From: Gammaproteobacteria bacterium
GTDB taxonomy: Bacteria > Pseudomonadota > Gammaproteobacteria > Pseudomonadales > Cellvibrionaceae
Reading direction: 5' to 3'
DNA: 45,345 bases
Assembly (NCBI GenBank): GCA_021151835.1
Contig: JAGKWO010000038.1
Coordinates: 1-45,345, forward strand
Position numbers and translations under genes: made by a program. The notes under the pieces were generated by a model. That model made no database searches. It worked only from the letters and a program-made list of their open reading frames with translations, and was not told the DNA's origin. Shown piece after piece: positions 1-6,340 of this stretch. Numbering within the stretch: position 1 is the stretch's first letter; every line of letters starts with the position of its first letter.

Positions 1-1
1 T

Positions 2-685
2 GGGTTAAATTATTACAAGGCGCGTTTTTATCATCCAAAGCTGGGCAGGTTTTTGCAAACGGATCCGATTGGCTACAAAGACAATATGAATTTGTATGCT
101 TACACCGGAAATGATCCGGTTAATAAAATTGATCCAACAGGGATGTATGATTGCGGTAATAATAAAGCATGTGAAAAAGCCCAAGACACAGCAATTAATA
201 AAATAAATGGAACAATCAAAGACCTTAGAGGATTGCAATCTGCACTCAAGGATGGCAAGGATTTATCGGTTGCACAGCAAAAGCTTTCCGATCAAGTAAC
301 TAAATATCTTGGTCACAATGCTGGAAAAGATGTCAATGCGATCGGTAGCTTAATGGGGGTTGGAAAACAAATCGTTGGAAGATTAGAAAGTAGTGACAAA
401 GTTGATTTTGCAGCGCGTGACACTAGTAGAAATTCATACGGAGCTTTATCAATGAAACATCACGGGATAGAGCTTTATCCCAAATTCTTTAGGACATCAG
501 ATAATATGCGAGCGCACACTGTGGCTCATGAAGGGGCGCACCAAGTGGGGCATCCCGGGCCGGACCCTGCATACGGTCAAGCTGCAATGAGTAAGTTATC
601 TGAAAGTAAAAGTCTTAATGAAATGCTTACAATTCCCGATGCGGTGGTAGGCGCTCTTGGCATTGAAAGAGATGATGGCTATTAA
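2..685 (+). CDS. Rhs/YD-repeat protein C-terminal end with HExxH metallopeptidase-like toxin tip (5' partial)
   Basis: The frame is open at the left window edge, so this is only the last 227 residues of a longer Rhs protein. Residues 1-48 are the end of an Rhs-associated core (YYKARFYHPKLGRFLQ, then YAYTGNDPVNKIDPTG), the usual boundary before a variable toxin tip. The tip (about 49-227) contains HEGAH at 176-180 followed by GPDPAYG at 186-192. HExxH closely followed by GxDxxYG resembles the aspzincin (M35, lysine-specific metallo-endopeptidase) signature found in some secreted toxins, so a peptidase toxin is likely. The stop sits 20 bases before the ATG of the putative immunity gene at 706, whose product has a signal peptide; that suggests a periplasmic target. 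The same core recurs at 1491, 3121 and 4471. The Rhs core is certain; the peptidase assignment rests on short motifs. Confidence 0.85.
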   Translation, partial: GLNYYKARFYHPKLGRFLQTDPIGYKDNMNLYAYTGNDPVNKIDPTGMYDCGNNKACEKAQDTAINKINGTIKDLRGLQSALKDGKDLSVAQQKLSDQVTKYLGHNAGKDVNAIGSLMGVGKQIVGRLESSDKVDFAARDTSRNSYGALSMKHHGIELYPKFFRTSDNMRAHTVAHEGAHQVGHPGPDPAYGQAAMSKLSESKSLNEMLTIPDAVVGALGIERDDGY

Positions 686-705
686 TGATTATTAAGGATT
701 TTTCT

Positions 706-1251
706 ATGAGTAACTTTTTTCATGGTATTTTTTTTGCAAGTTTTTTTTTATTTTCGCAAAAAAGTATGGCGGAATTATCCCACAAGGTGGATGTACAAAT
801 TCAATATGACGGTTCATATGGATATGAACTTGCTATAAAAAATGAAAGTAATTATTTTTTATGCATTGCATATGGAAAAACTAATACTGAAGATGGGCGC
901 CTAATAAAAATTAAGGATAAAAATGGCAAAGATATTATTCCTTTAACTTTCACTGATTCCGGTCCATACAATACTCACTTAGGTTTCGATTTCGCTGAAC
1001 CTTATTACATTTTGCAGCCTGGAGAAACAAGAAGGTTTCATTTGAATCTGACAGTCTTCAAAATCCAAAAAGGAAAATATTCCTATAATTTAAAGACCGA
1101 TATTTTCAAGTGTAAAGATGTGGTTGATGAGAAAAGGATTAAAGAAAATCGAGAAGTAGACATGATTTCTATTGAGAAAAATGGCCAGATAGACTTTAAT
1201 GAAGAATATATCAAGTTGAATAATGATCTTAGAGGTCATAGTATTCGTTGA
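706..1251 (+). CDS. Putative periplasmic immunity protein for the metallopeptidase-like Rhs tip
   Basis: A 181-residue protein starting at ATG 706, chosen because AAGGA lies 7 bases upstream and the product then begins with a clean signal peptide (hydrophobic FFHGIFFASFFLF, cleavage likely after SMA). An in-frame ATG at 685 overlaps the toxin stop but would spoil the signal peptide. The mature part is predicted to be beta-rich. It is clearly paralogous to the product of 2348-2944: both share FLCI, an LGF(D/N)F block, ILxPGExRR and a CKDV(V/A)DE motif, in the same order. Each follows a related HExxH tip, so I infer inhibition of the cognate toxin in the periplasm. I do not recognise the family; the immunity role comes from position and paralogy. 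Confidence 0.8.
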   Translation: MSNFFHGIFFASFFLFSQKSMAELSHKVDVQIQYDGSYGYELAIKNESNYFLCIAYGKTNTEDGRLIKIKDKNGKDIIPLTFTDSGPYNTHLGFDFAEPYYILQPGETRRFHLNLTVFKIQKGKYSYNLKTDIFKCKDVVDEKRIKENREVDMISIEKNGQIDFNEEYIKLNNDLRGHSIR

Positions 1252-1318
1252 TAGAAAAACTTAGGTCAGAGTCAACTTTGAAAGTTAAGCGATTTATTTT
1301 TTAATAGAAGTGCACAGA

Positions 1319-1347
1319 AAAATCCTGATCAATTGATCAGGATTTTT
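1319..1347 (+). terminator. Rho-independent terminator after cassette A
   Basis: A perfect palindrome with arms AATCCTGATCAA and TTGATCAGGATT is followed by a T-rich run. It lies 67 bases after the immunity stop. Confidence 0.7.
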
Positions 1348-1407
1348 GTTTATGAGCGTTTGAGTTTGTTCGTCACTCTGCCGTCAAAGCCGAAATCGCC
1401 AGCACGG

Positions 1408-2344
1408 TTACCCAATATTTACGATGACAATGCTTTAGTTGATGAGTACAACAGCAGTGCAACTGGTGCGAGCAACCGCAGCTATTTACACACCGATCAT
1501 CAAGGCAGCATTATTGCGCACCGTGATTCATCGGCGGTGTGTTTTCAACCAACGGCACCCCGGCATGCGACGCTTATGGTATTGCGGCGGCAAAAAATAA
1601 TTCAGTAGTGGGCGCATTTGGTTATACCGGGAAAGTATATTTCCCAGCGCTTGGGGTAAATTATTACAAGGCGCGTTTTTATCATCCAAAGCTGGGCAGA
1701 TTTTTGCAAGCGGATCCGATTGGCTATAAAGACGATATTAATTTATATGGGGATGTGGGAAATGATCCGGTTAATAAAATTGATCCCACAGGCATGTATG
1801 ATTGCGGTATCAATAAGACATGTGAAAAGGCTAAAAACACAGCAATTAAGCAAATAACTGGCACTATGACTCATCAGAAATCAATTCAGGGAAAACTTGC
1901 TTCGGGAGGCAAGCAGCTTTCGGCAGCAGAACAAAAAGTTTCTGACAGGGTTAGTAAAGAATTAGGGAGTTGTGCAGGAACAGATACAAAAGCTATAGGC
2001 ATTTTAATTGGTGCGGGAGATAAAATGTTAAATGTGTTAAAGGGAAATGCACCAGTGACTATTTTAAAAGGAGGAACATCATATGCAACAACTGAAAATG
2101 GTGATGTTACACTTCGAACCAATTTTTTATTGCTTCTCCACAGCAACAGGCATCGACAATGGCTCACGAATCTGTGCACCTAGGTGCGAGGACATATGAC
2201 CCGAGTGTCATGCGGAATGGGTCTAGAACAGACGTATGGATCAGAAGTAGAGAAATATGCAAAACCCATACTAATTAAAGAATGCTGGATGTCGCAGATG
2301 CTTTAATTCAAGCACCAGGTGTTGATAGAGATGATGGATATTTG
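1408..2344 (+). pseudogene. Orphan Rhs C-terminal cassette B, frameshifted metallopeptidase-like tip
   Basis: A displaced Rhs tip. The first frame gives IYDDNALVDEYN and YLHTDHQGSIIAH up to about 1535. A missing base there (TCGGCGG where copy D has TCGGGCGG) moves the core into another frame, which then reads VNYYKARFYHPKLGRF and VNKIDPTGMYDCG. The tip is homologous to the tip at 2-685, but a second frameshift near the T-run at 2123-2128 moves the expected MAHESVH motif (H-E-x-x-H) into frame 2. A TAA at 2276 then interrupts that frame before the conserved end VDRDDGY. At least three disabling changes make a functional toxin unlikely, unless these are assembly errors. The downstream immunity gene is intact, as expected for a retained orphan immunity. 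There is no start codon with a convincing ribosome-binding site. Confidence 0.8.
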
Positions 2345-2347
2345 ATT

Positions 2348-2944
2348 ATGAAAAAATTAACTTTGAATTTAATAAGCTTAAAATCTTTACTAATTTTTAT
2401 GCTTTTGCCTGCATTCTCTGTGGCAAATGAAAAATCTTTTAATGCATCAATTTTATTTGATCATAAGGTTGAATATTATTATGTAAAGCTAATGAATCGT
2501 ACATCTAATTTTCTGTGCATTGATACGCATAGCCTAGATACATCTTATGGAGCGATTTTACTTACCGATAAAAATGGGGAAATGGTAACTAAAAATAAAA
2601 TTAACGATGTCCCCAAAGATGAAGAATTGGGCTTTAATTTTTTGCCTGCGTATCTGATTTTACGTCCTGGTGAGGAAAGACGAGAAGCAATAGATATGCG
2701 TAATTTTGATCTCTCTGAAGGTACGTATAACTATTCTATTATCATTGGTGCATATTTTTGTAAAGATGTTGCTGACGAATCTCGCTTTAAGGAAAGACGT
2801 CAAATTAAAGGAATGGCTATTCAACGAGAAGGCTCTATTGAGGTAAGCAAAAATTTTGTGCAGTCAAATAACATCAGGGCAGAGCAAAAAACTTCTAATC
2901 CAGTGCTTCCTGCGCATGAGTTAATCCATAAAATTAGTAAATAA
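2348..2944 (+). CDS. Putative periplasmic immunity protein, paralogue of the gene at 706
   Basis: A 198-residue protein beginning MKKLTLNLISL at ATG 2348. The open frame extends upstream to 2282, but those 22 codons (ending VDRDDGY) are the decayed end of toxin B, not part of this protein. An N-terminal signal peptide (hydrophobic to LLPAFSVA) is followed by a mature domain sharing FLCI, LGFNF, LILRPGEERR and CKDVADESR with the protein at 706-1251. The C-terminal extension (EQKTSNPVLPAHELIHKISK) is absent from the paralogue. It probably once neutralised toxin B. Since that toxin is broken, the gene may persist as an orphan immunity against related strains. Family not recognised. Confidence 0.78.
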   Translation: MKKLTLNLISLKSLLIFMLLPAFSVANEKSFNASILFDHKVEYYYVKLMNRTSNFLCIDTHSLDTSYGAILLTDKNGEMVTKNKINDVPKDEELGFNFLPAYLILRPGEERREAIDMRNFDLSEGTYNYSIIIGAYFCKDVADESRFKERRQIKGMAIQREGSIEVSKNFVQSNNIRAEQKTSNPVLPAHELIHKISK

Positions 2945-2954
2945 ATAAAAGCCT

Positions 2955-2996
2955 ACAATTACGAGCAGTTAGCTGTTCATAATTGACTTTTATGTT
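2955..2996 (+). terminator. Imperfect terminator-like hairpin after cassette B
   Basis: CAATTA and TAATTG arms close a longer imperfect stem (inner CAG/CTG pairing) just after the immunity stop, followed by ACTTTTATG. The T-tract is short, so this is weaker than the other cassette terminators. Confidence 0.4.
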
Positions 2997-3002
2997 ATTT
3001 AT

Positions 3003-3113
3003 TCACTCCACCGTCAACACCAAACACCCTCTCATCACCCGAATCGTCAAAAGGTGAACCAATCGTAAATCCCGCCTGTAACAACCATGACCATTGAGTT
3101 CCAATTAGGTATG
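3003..3113 (-). pseudogene. SymE-like toxin C-terminal remnant (copy between cassettes B and C)
   Basis: On the minus strand this segment is homologous to 4352-4462. It reads WLLQAGFTIGS and then, after a one-base insertion in an A/T run, LTIRVMRGCLVLTVE and a stop. SymE-family proteins end with a GxWLxxAGFxxGxxVxVxxxxGxLVL pattern, which these pieces match. Two or more frameshifts make it non-functional. Its upstream end is abruptly fused to Rhs-core sequence of cassette C, at the same place as in copy D. Confidence 0.6.
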
Positions 3114-3120
3114 GTGGCCT

Positions 3121-3365
3121 GCGCTATTTACTACGGATCATCAAGGCAGAATTATTGCGCATAGCGATTCATAGGGCGGCGTGTTCTCAACCAACGGTAC
3201 TTTGGTGTACGACGCTTATGGTATTGCGGCGGCAAAAAATAATTCGGTAGTGGGCGCATTTGGTTATACCGGGCAAGTGTATTTCCCAGCGCTTGGGTTA
3301 AATTATTACAAGGCGCGTTTTTATCATCCAAAGCTGGGCAGGTTTTTGCAAACGCTGCTGATGTG
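3121..3365 (+). pseudogene. Orphan Rhs core remnant, cassette C
   Basis: The segment reads TTDHQGRIIAHSDS, an in-frame TAG, then GGVFSTNGTLVYDAYGI and on to YYKARFYHPKLGRFLQT, nearly identical in DNA to the cores at 2 and 1491. The core breaks right after FLQT, before the DPxG boundary, and runs into the stop of LLM. The following tip (3363-3788) is in another frame. The internal stop plus the truncated core show a recombination scar rather than a live gene. Confidence 0.75.
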
Positions 3366-3788
3366 AAAGCCATGGGTGCAGTTGGCTCAAATATGGGAGA
3401 TGCAATTGGTTTGGTAGGTGCGTTTACAGGGCAATTAGAAGTTGTTGCGCTCGGAACAGCCCTATCAACGGTGTCGGCTGTGTCAGCAAATAGTTTTGCA
3501 ACCAATATCACTGATGCAGTGGCCGCTCAGGCAGCTGGTGAAATTGGGGGCAAAGTTGGTGAAAACGCGGTACAAGCAGCTGCTAATGCTGCTAGAGTAG
3601 TTAATTTGGATGGCAGAGTTCCAAGCAAGACTTTGGGGGTGGTCGCAGATGCTGTAGGGATGGCGGGCAATAAAGGTAAAGTCGCAGAACATATGCTCAA
3701 TGGAGTCGCGGCGGCAGCTGAATTGGCTTCTCAACAGGCTTCAGGCATTGTTGCTGATAAAATGCTTGAGGATAAAGATAAAAAATAG
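3363..3788 (+). CDS. Orphan Rhs tip C, small-residue-rich protein of unknown function
   Basis: An open frame of 141 codons (GTG 3363; ATG 3372 also possible) directly after the truncated core. The product is rich in Ala, Gly and Val with regular helical stretches (GDAIGLVGAFTG, NAVQAAANAARVV, AAAELASQQASGIVADKM), and ends in a charged tail EDKDKK. It has no catalytic motif I can name. Similar glycine-zipper or alanine-rich segments often precede or form membrane-active tips in polymorphic toxins, so a translocation or pore-forming module is possible. The two-TM protein that follows fits a membrane-acting toxin. No convincing ribosome-binding site is visible, and the frame is detached from the core, so it may not be expressed. 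Confidence 0.5.
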   Translation: MKAMGAVGSNMGDAIGLVGAFTGQLEVVALGTALSTVSAVSANSFATNITDAVAAQAAGEIGGKVGENAVQAAANAARVVNLDGRVPSKTLGVVADAVGMAGNKGKVAEHMLNGVAAAAELASQQASGIVADKMLEDKDKK

Positions 3789-3802
3789 CCTCAGGAGCGT
3801 TG

Positions 3803-4084
3803 GTGGATAAAGATATGCTTATTAAAGTAAAACTTAAAAATAAATTTGTTATTTGGTTCAGATTGCTAATGTTTACTTTAGCGTGCATTTCTCTGCTTCC
3901 AATATGGACCGCTGTTTCTGATGGTTACTTTGTCACTCGTGGAATCCGTCAGGAAAGTGATAGTTATACAATAATTTTTTACTCTTTAAAATTTGTTCTC
4001 TTAGCTGGATTATTTTTTTGGCTAGCCACGGGTGGGGTTATGAAAAAGGAGAAAGATGACCGAAAAGATGCGACACAGGAATAA
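3803..4084 (+). CDS. Small two-TM membrane protein, candidate immunity for tip C
   Basis: About 93 residues from GTG 3803, with AGGAG 5 bases upstream (a TTG at 3800 is too close to it). Two hydrophobic segments are visible: WFRLLMFTLACISLLPIW (about residues 15-32) and FYSLKFVLLAGLFFWLATGG (about 57-76), with a Lys/Asp-rich tail. It starts 14 bases after tip C and is followed by a strong terminator, so it closes that cassette. Size, topology and position resemble the 81-residue protein at 5137-5382, although the sequences are not clearly homologous. I infer a membrane-embedded immunity protein; no family recognised. Confidence 0.6.
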   Translation: MDKDMLIKVKLKNKFVIWFRLLMFTLACISLLPIWTAVSDGYFVTRGIRQESDSYTIIFYSLKFVLLAGLFFWLATGGVMKKEKDDRKDATQE

Positions 4085-4104
4085 AATTTTCAACTAAAAA
4101 TCCA

Positions 4105-4134
4105 CCCCGATTATTTTAATAATCGGGGTTTTGT
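4105..4134 (+). terminator. Rho-independent terminator after cassette C
   Basis: Perfect 11-bp stem CCCCGATTATT / AATAATCGGGG with a two-base apex, followed by TTTTGTTTT, 20 bases past the upstream stop. Confidence 0.85.
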
Positions 4135-4158
4135 TTTACAAACATTTAAGTTTGCTCG

Positions 4159-4320
4159 TTATTCCGCGTCAACACCAACACCCTTGTATGACCCAATACT
4201 CACCGGTGTGTTAACGGTAAATTTCGCCTGTTCTAACCAATACCCTTTCAGTTGCAAACAGGGCACGGTTGCGTGTGGCGGGTACTGCGTCTTGCGTCGG
4301 TAGTCTTAGACCACACTCCC
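4159..4320 (-). pseudogene. SymE-like toxin remnant (first copy before cassette D)
   Basis: Minus-strand reading gives DYRRKTQYPPHATVPCLQLK, then GYWLEQAKFTVNTPVSI, then a shifted end (GVGVDAE and stop). The P-x-L-x-L-x-G-x-W-L-x-x-A-x-F core is the SymE-family signature. A TAA at 4306-4308 interrupts the frame where the copy at 6180-6340 has a Tyr codon, and the last 14 residues look frameshifted relative to the copy at 4352 (a VIQGC fragment lies in another frame). Only the C-terminal half of the family's usual length is present. Confidence 0.6.
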
Positions 4321-4351
4321 GGTCTTGATTCTGCGAATTTGATTTTGTTTG

Positions 4352-4462
4352 TCACTCCGCCGTCGACATCAAACGCCCTGGCATCACCCGAATCGTCAAA
4401 GGTGAACCAATCTTAAATCCCGCCTGTACTAACCAATGCCCCCTTGAGTTCCAATCAGGCAT
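4352..4462 (-). pseudogene. SymE-like toxin C-terminal fragment with an open frame (second copy before cassette D)
   Basis: A 36-codon minus-strand frame begins MPDWNSRGHWLVQAGFKI and ends VMPGRLMSTAE at TGA. RGHWLVQAGFKIGSPLTIRV is a very good match to the conserved C-terminal core of SymE-type toxins (AbrB-like fold, SOS-associated in E. coli). The normal N-terminal half, with the YDxRRKxQYP region, is missing. The fragment stops abruptly at a junction with Rhs-core DNA, the same junction as at 3113/3121. It is too short for a full SymE, so I call it a truncated remnant, although it is the cleanest of the copies. Confidence 0.6.
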
Positions 4463-4470
4463 GGTGGTCT

Positions 4471-4633
4471 GCGCTATTTACTACGGATCATCAAGGCAGC
4501 ATTATTGCGCACAGCGATTCATCGGGCGGCGTGTTCTCAACCAACGGTACTTTGGCGTACGACGCTTATGGTATTGCAGAGGCAAAAAATAATTCGGTAG
4601 TGGGCGTATTTGGTTATACCGGGCACTTCAGGT
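4471..4633 (+). pseudogene. Orphan Rhs core remnant, cassette D
   Basis: The segment reads ALFTTDHQGSIIAHSDSSGG, FSTNGTLAYDAYGIAEAKNN and SVVGVFGYTGH without a stop. Homology to the other cores ends at about 4624, inside the YTG(Q/K) motif, so the YYKARFYHPKLGRF block and the DPxG boundary are deleted. The reading frame continues briefly into GHFRLAKG, but the tip that follows is in the next frame (QVSEGMSSGQS), giving a one-base mismatch at the junction. Confidence 0.75.
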
Positions 4634-4643
4634 TAGCGAAGGG

Positions 4644-5180
4644 ATGTCTAGCGGACAAAGTTTTTCTTCATCTTTACAAAATAGTAACCTTGGTCAGGTG
4701 GCAGGAGCTGCAGCTTTAGATGCAGTTGGCGGAATAGGAGTGCAAGCGGCAAAAGCAGAGTTGACAGGCACTACCAATTTAGCAGGCCAAGCAATTAAAG
4801 TTGAAAGCACTGCGGCACGTGTGGTGTTGGCTATTGATGGATCGGCAAAAGCTGCAGCTGCTGGTATCGGTGCTGCGGCGTTAAATGGACAGACTGGAGA
4901 AGGACTTGCTAATGCAGGGCTGGCAAAAACAGCGGATGCTTTGACCGGAGTTCCCGTTGGTACGGCAGTTAATGTTGTAGCATCAAATGCAGATAAAATA
5001 GGGCAGGCCGCATCTGCCGGTGTTGAAACAGCAAAGCAATCTCAAGGGGCATCACAAGGTAATAATGTCCAGGCACAAAAAGCTTGTGCTGCAGCATCTA
5101 GCGGTCCAGCAATGGGCTGTCTTAAGAGGAAATACTGTGGAAACTCAAAACACACATCAACAACAAAAGTCATTTTTTAG
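4644..5180 (+). CDS. Orphan Rhs tip D, alanine-rich protein of unknown function
   Basis: A 178-codon frame from ATG 4644. The sequence is dominated by Ala, Gly, Val and Thr (AAALDAVGGIGVQAAKAE; AAAAGIGAAALNGQTGEG; VPVGTAVNVVASNADKIGQA), suggesting amphipathic or membrane-inserting helices. No catalytic motif is visible. A shared AARVV..DG motif and similar composition hint at distant homology with tip C, which I cannot prove by eye. The last 44 bases overlap the start of the membrane protein at 5137, a tight toxin-immunity-like coupling. As with C, the tip is out of frame with its core remnant, so expression would need its own start. A membrane-acting toxin is speculative. Confidence 0.5.
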   Translation: MSSGQSFSSSLQNSNLGQVAGAAALDAVGGIGVQAAKAELTGTTNLAGQAIKVESTAARVVLAIDGSAKAAAAGIGAAALNGQTGEGLANAGLAKTADALTGVPVGTAVNVVASNADKIGQAASAGVETAKQSQGASQGNNVQAQKACAAASSGPAMGCLKRKYCGNSKHTSTTKVIF

Positions 5181-5382
5181 CATTTTGAAATCTAATGCTA
5201 TAAGCTTTTTCTCAATATATATTTTTGTTGGTGTAATTCCTTTTATGTTTGCAGGATTTAAATTTGATAAGTTTGGGTTTGGTACTCCAAAACTAATTGC
5301 TATTACAGCTGTTTCTGGATTGCTTTTATTTCTGTTGTACTGTTTTTTTGTTCATTTAAAAAATATTTTGTTGAGAAAATAA
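5137..5382 (+). CDS. Small two-TM membrane protein, candidate immunity for tip D
   Basis: An 81-residue product from GTG 5137, preceded by AAGAGGA 6 bases upstream. The frame opens earlier (5020), but the upstream part is a shadow of tip D. A polar N-terminus (ETQNTHQQQKS) leads into two hydrophobic segments, ISFFSIYIFVGVIPFMFAG (about 22-40) and LIAITAVSGLLLFLLYCFFV (about 52-71), and a basic tail. It overlaps the end of tip D by 44 bases and is followed by a terminator. Position and topology mirror 3803-4084, so a membrane immunity protein is the best guess. Family not recognised. Confidence 0.6.
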   Translation: METQNTHQQQKSFFSILKSNAISFFSIYIFVGVIPFMFAGFKFDKFGFGTPKLIAITAVSGLLLFLLYCFFVHLKNILLRK

Positions 5383-5436
5383 TATAGGATTGGAGTGATT
5401 TAATTTTTATCGCCTCCCTAAGAGCAAAACACTCAG

Positions 5437-5469
5437 CCCGGTCAGTTGACTGCCCGGGGTTTTATTTTT
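5437..5469 (+). terminator. Rho-independent terminator after cassette D
   Basis: Stem CCCGG-T-CAGT / ACTG-C-CCGGG with one mismatch, then GTTTTATTTTT. It is followed by GAACGTTTGAGTTTGTCCGTC, nearly the same sequence as follows the cassette A terminator (around 1354-1374). Confidence 0.75.
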
Positions 5470-5585
5470 ATGAACGTTTGAGTTTGTCCGTCAATTCGAT
5501 TGGTCCGGAATGGCTGAAATGTAGTAGACTGCCGAATCCAATGGTCAGGCAGAAGCGGAAGCATCTATTAATGAGGATATGGTAA

Positions 5586-6131
5586 TTGAGAAATTACTTT
5601 TTTACTTTGATTTTTATTTCTCTTCATGGTTGCTCACATGCAGAAGATTTGGATGTAATGAAAACTGCGCTTAGTAGTTATTGTAAAGGCAATAATGTAT
5701 ATATCTTGCAATCTGAAGCTATCGAGCCGCCATCACGAGATCAGCTAAGTGAATCATTGATAAAAGATGTTGGGGAGGATTTGATAAATGCCCTATATAA
5801 TTCAAAAAATTCCCCATCAATCGCTGAAAAAATGTGCCCGCAGGTCAGTGTTGAAACATCTTTAACAATAAAGAAGGCGCTGGAAGGTAAAAAGGAAGTG
5901 AAAGATATAGTGTTCGAGGATGAGCATTGGGCGCACTTCTATCATGTGTTCCCTGGTGTGAAAGGAGTAATTTATGTATCCAGTGTTGCGTATTCTAGTA
6001 ACCGTAAATCCGCTATAATTTTTTTGGCCTCTGCATGTGGACCTTTGTGTGGTGGTTCGACTTTCATTGTGGTTTCACACAAGAAACAAAAGTGGCGGCA
6101 CGTAAAATCCGTTCAATTTTCTCAAAGTTAA
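5586..6131 (+). CDS. Exported protein of unknown function, possible orphan immunity (cassette E)
   Basis: A 181-residue protein starting at TTG 5586, with GAGGA about 7 bases upstream; no in-frame ATG would keep the signal sequence. The N-terminus MRNYFFTLIFISLHGCSHAE is a signal peptide, possibly with an imperfect lipobox (LHGC). The C-terminal part ends with ACGPLCGGSTFIVVSHKK and a Trp-rich tail, a pattern I associate with small exported immunity or lipoprotein families but cannot name. It sits between two terminators and precedes another SymE-like remnant, as the other cassette immunity genes do. The 45 bases before it read QAEAEASINEDMVIEK in another frame, possibly the end of a lost toxin tip. 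The role is inferred only from context. Confidence 0.65.
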   Translation: MRNYFFTLIFISLHGCSHAEDLDVMKTALSSYCKGNNVYILQSEAIEPPSRDQLSESLIKDVGEDLINALYNSKNSPSIAEKMCPQVSVETSLTIKKALEGKKEVKDIVFEDEHWAHFYHVFPGVKGVIYVSSVAYSSNRKSAIIFLASACGPLCGGSTFIVVSHKKQKWRHVKSVQFSQS

Positions 6132-6140
6132 TAAACATTC

Positions 6141-6177
6141 ACCCCGGCCAGTGCTATTTCGGGGGTTTATTTTTTTA
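6141..6177 (+). terminator. Rho-independent terminator after the gene at 5586
   Basis: CCCCG / CGGGG stem with a 13-base loop followed by GGTTTATTTTTTT, 10 bases past the stop codon. Confidence 0.65.
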
Positions 6178-6179
6178 TC

Positions 6180-6340
6180 TCACCCCGCCGTCAACTCCAA
6201 GCTCCTTTGCATCCCCGAATTGTTACCGGTTTGTTAATGGTGAATTCCGCCTGTTCCATCAATACCCTTGATCTGCAACCAGGGCACGGTTGCCTGTGGC
6301 GGGTACTGCGTCTTGCGCCGGTGGTCGTAGACCATACTCC
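6180..6340 (-). pseudogene. SymE-like toxin remnant (copy before the giant YD-repeat gene)
   Basis: Minus-strand reading gives MVYDHRRKTQYPPQATVPWL and QIKG, then a one-base deletion relative to the copy at 4159, after which MEQAEFTINKPVTI and ELTAG-stop appear in other frames. The YDxRRKxQYP and P-W-L-x-I-K-G segments are the best-preserved N-terminal half of any copy in the window. It is disrupted and short, with no upstream start visible, so a relic. Confidence 0.6.

Larger units (their letters stand above)
1..4633 (+). repeat. Four direct copies of an Rhs core segment
   Basis: Near-identical DNA recurs at 2-60, 1491-1712, 3121-3352 and 4471-4624. All except the left-edge piece begin with GATCATCAAGGCAG; three include the stretch encoding KARFYHPKLGRFLQ. 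The copies lead to different or diverged tips and are separated by about 1.3-1.6 kb, so the array arose by repeated duplication or tip capture. Confidence 0.8.
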
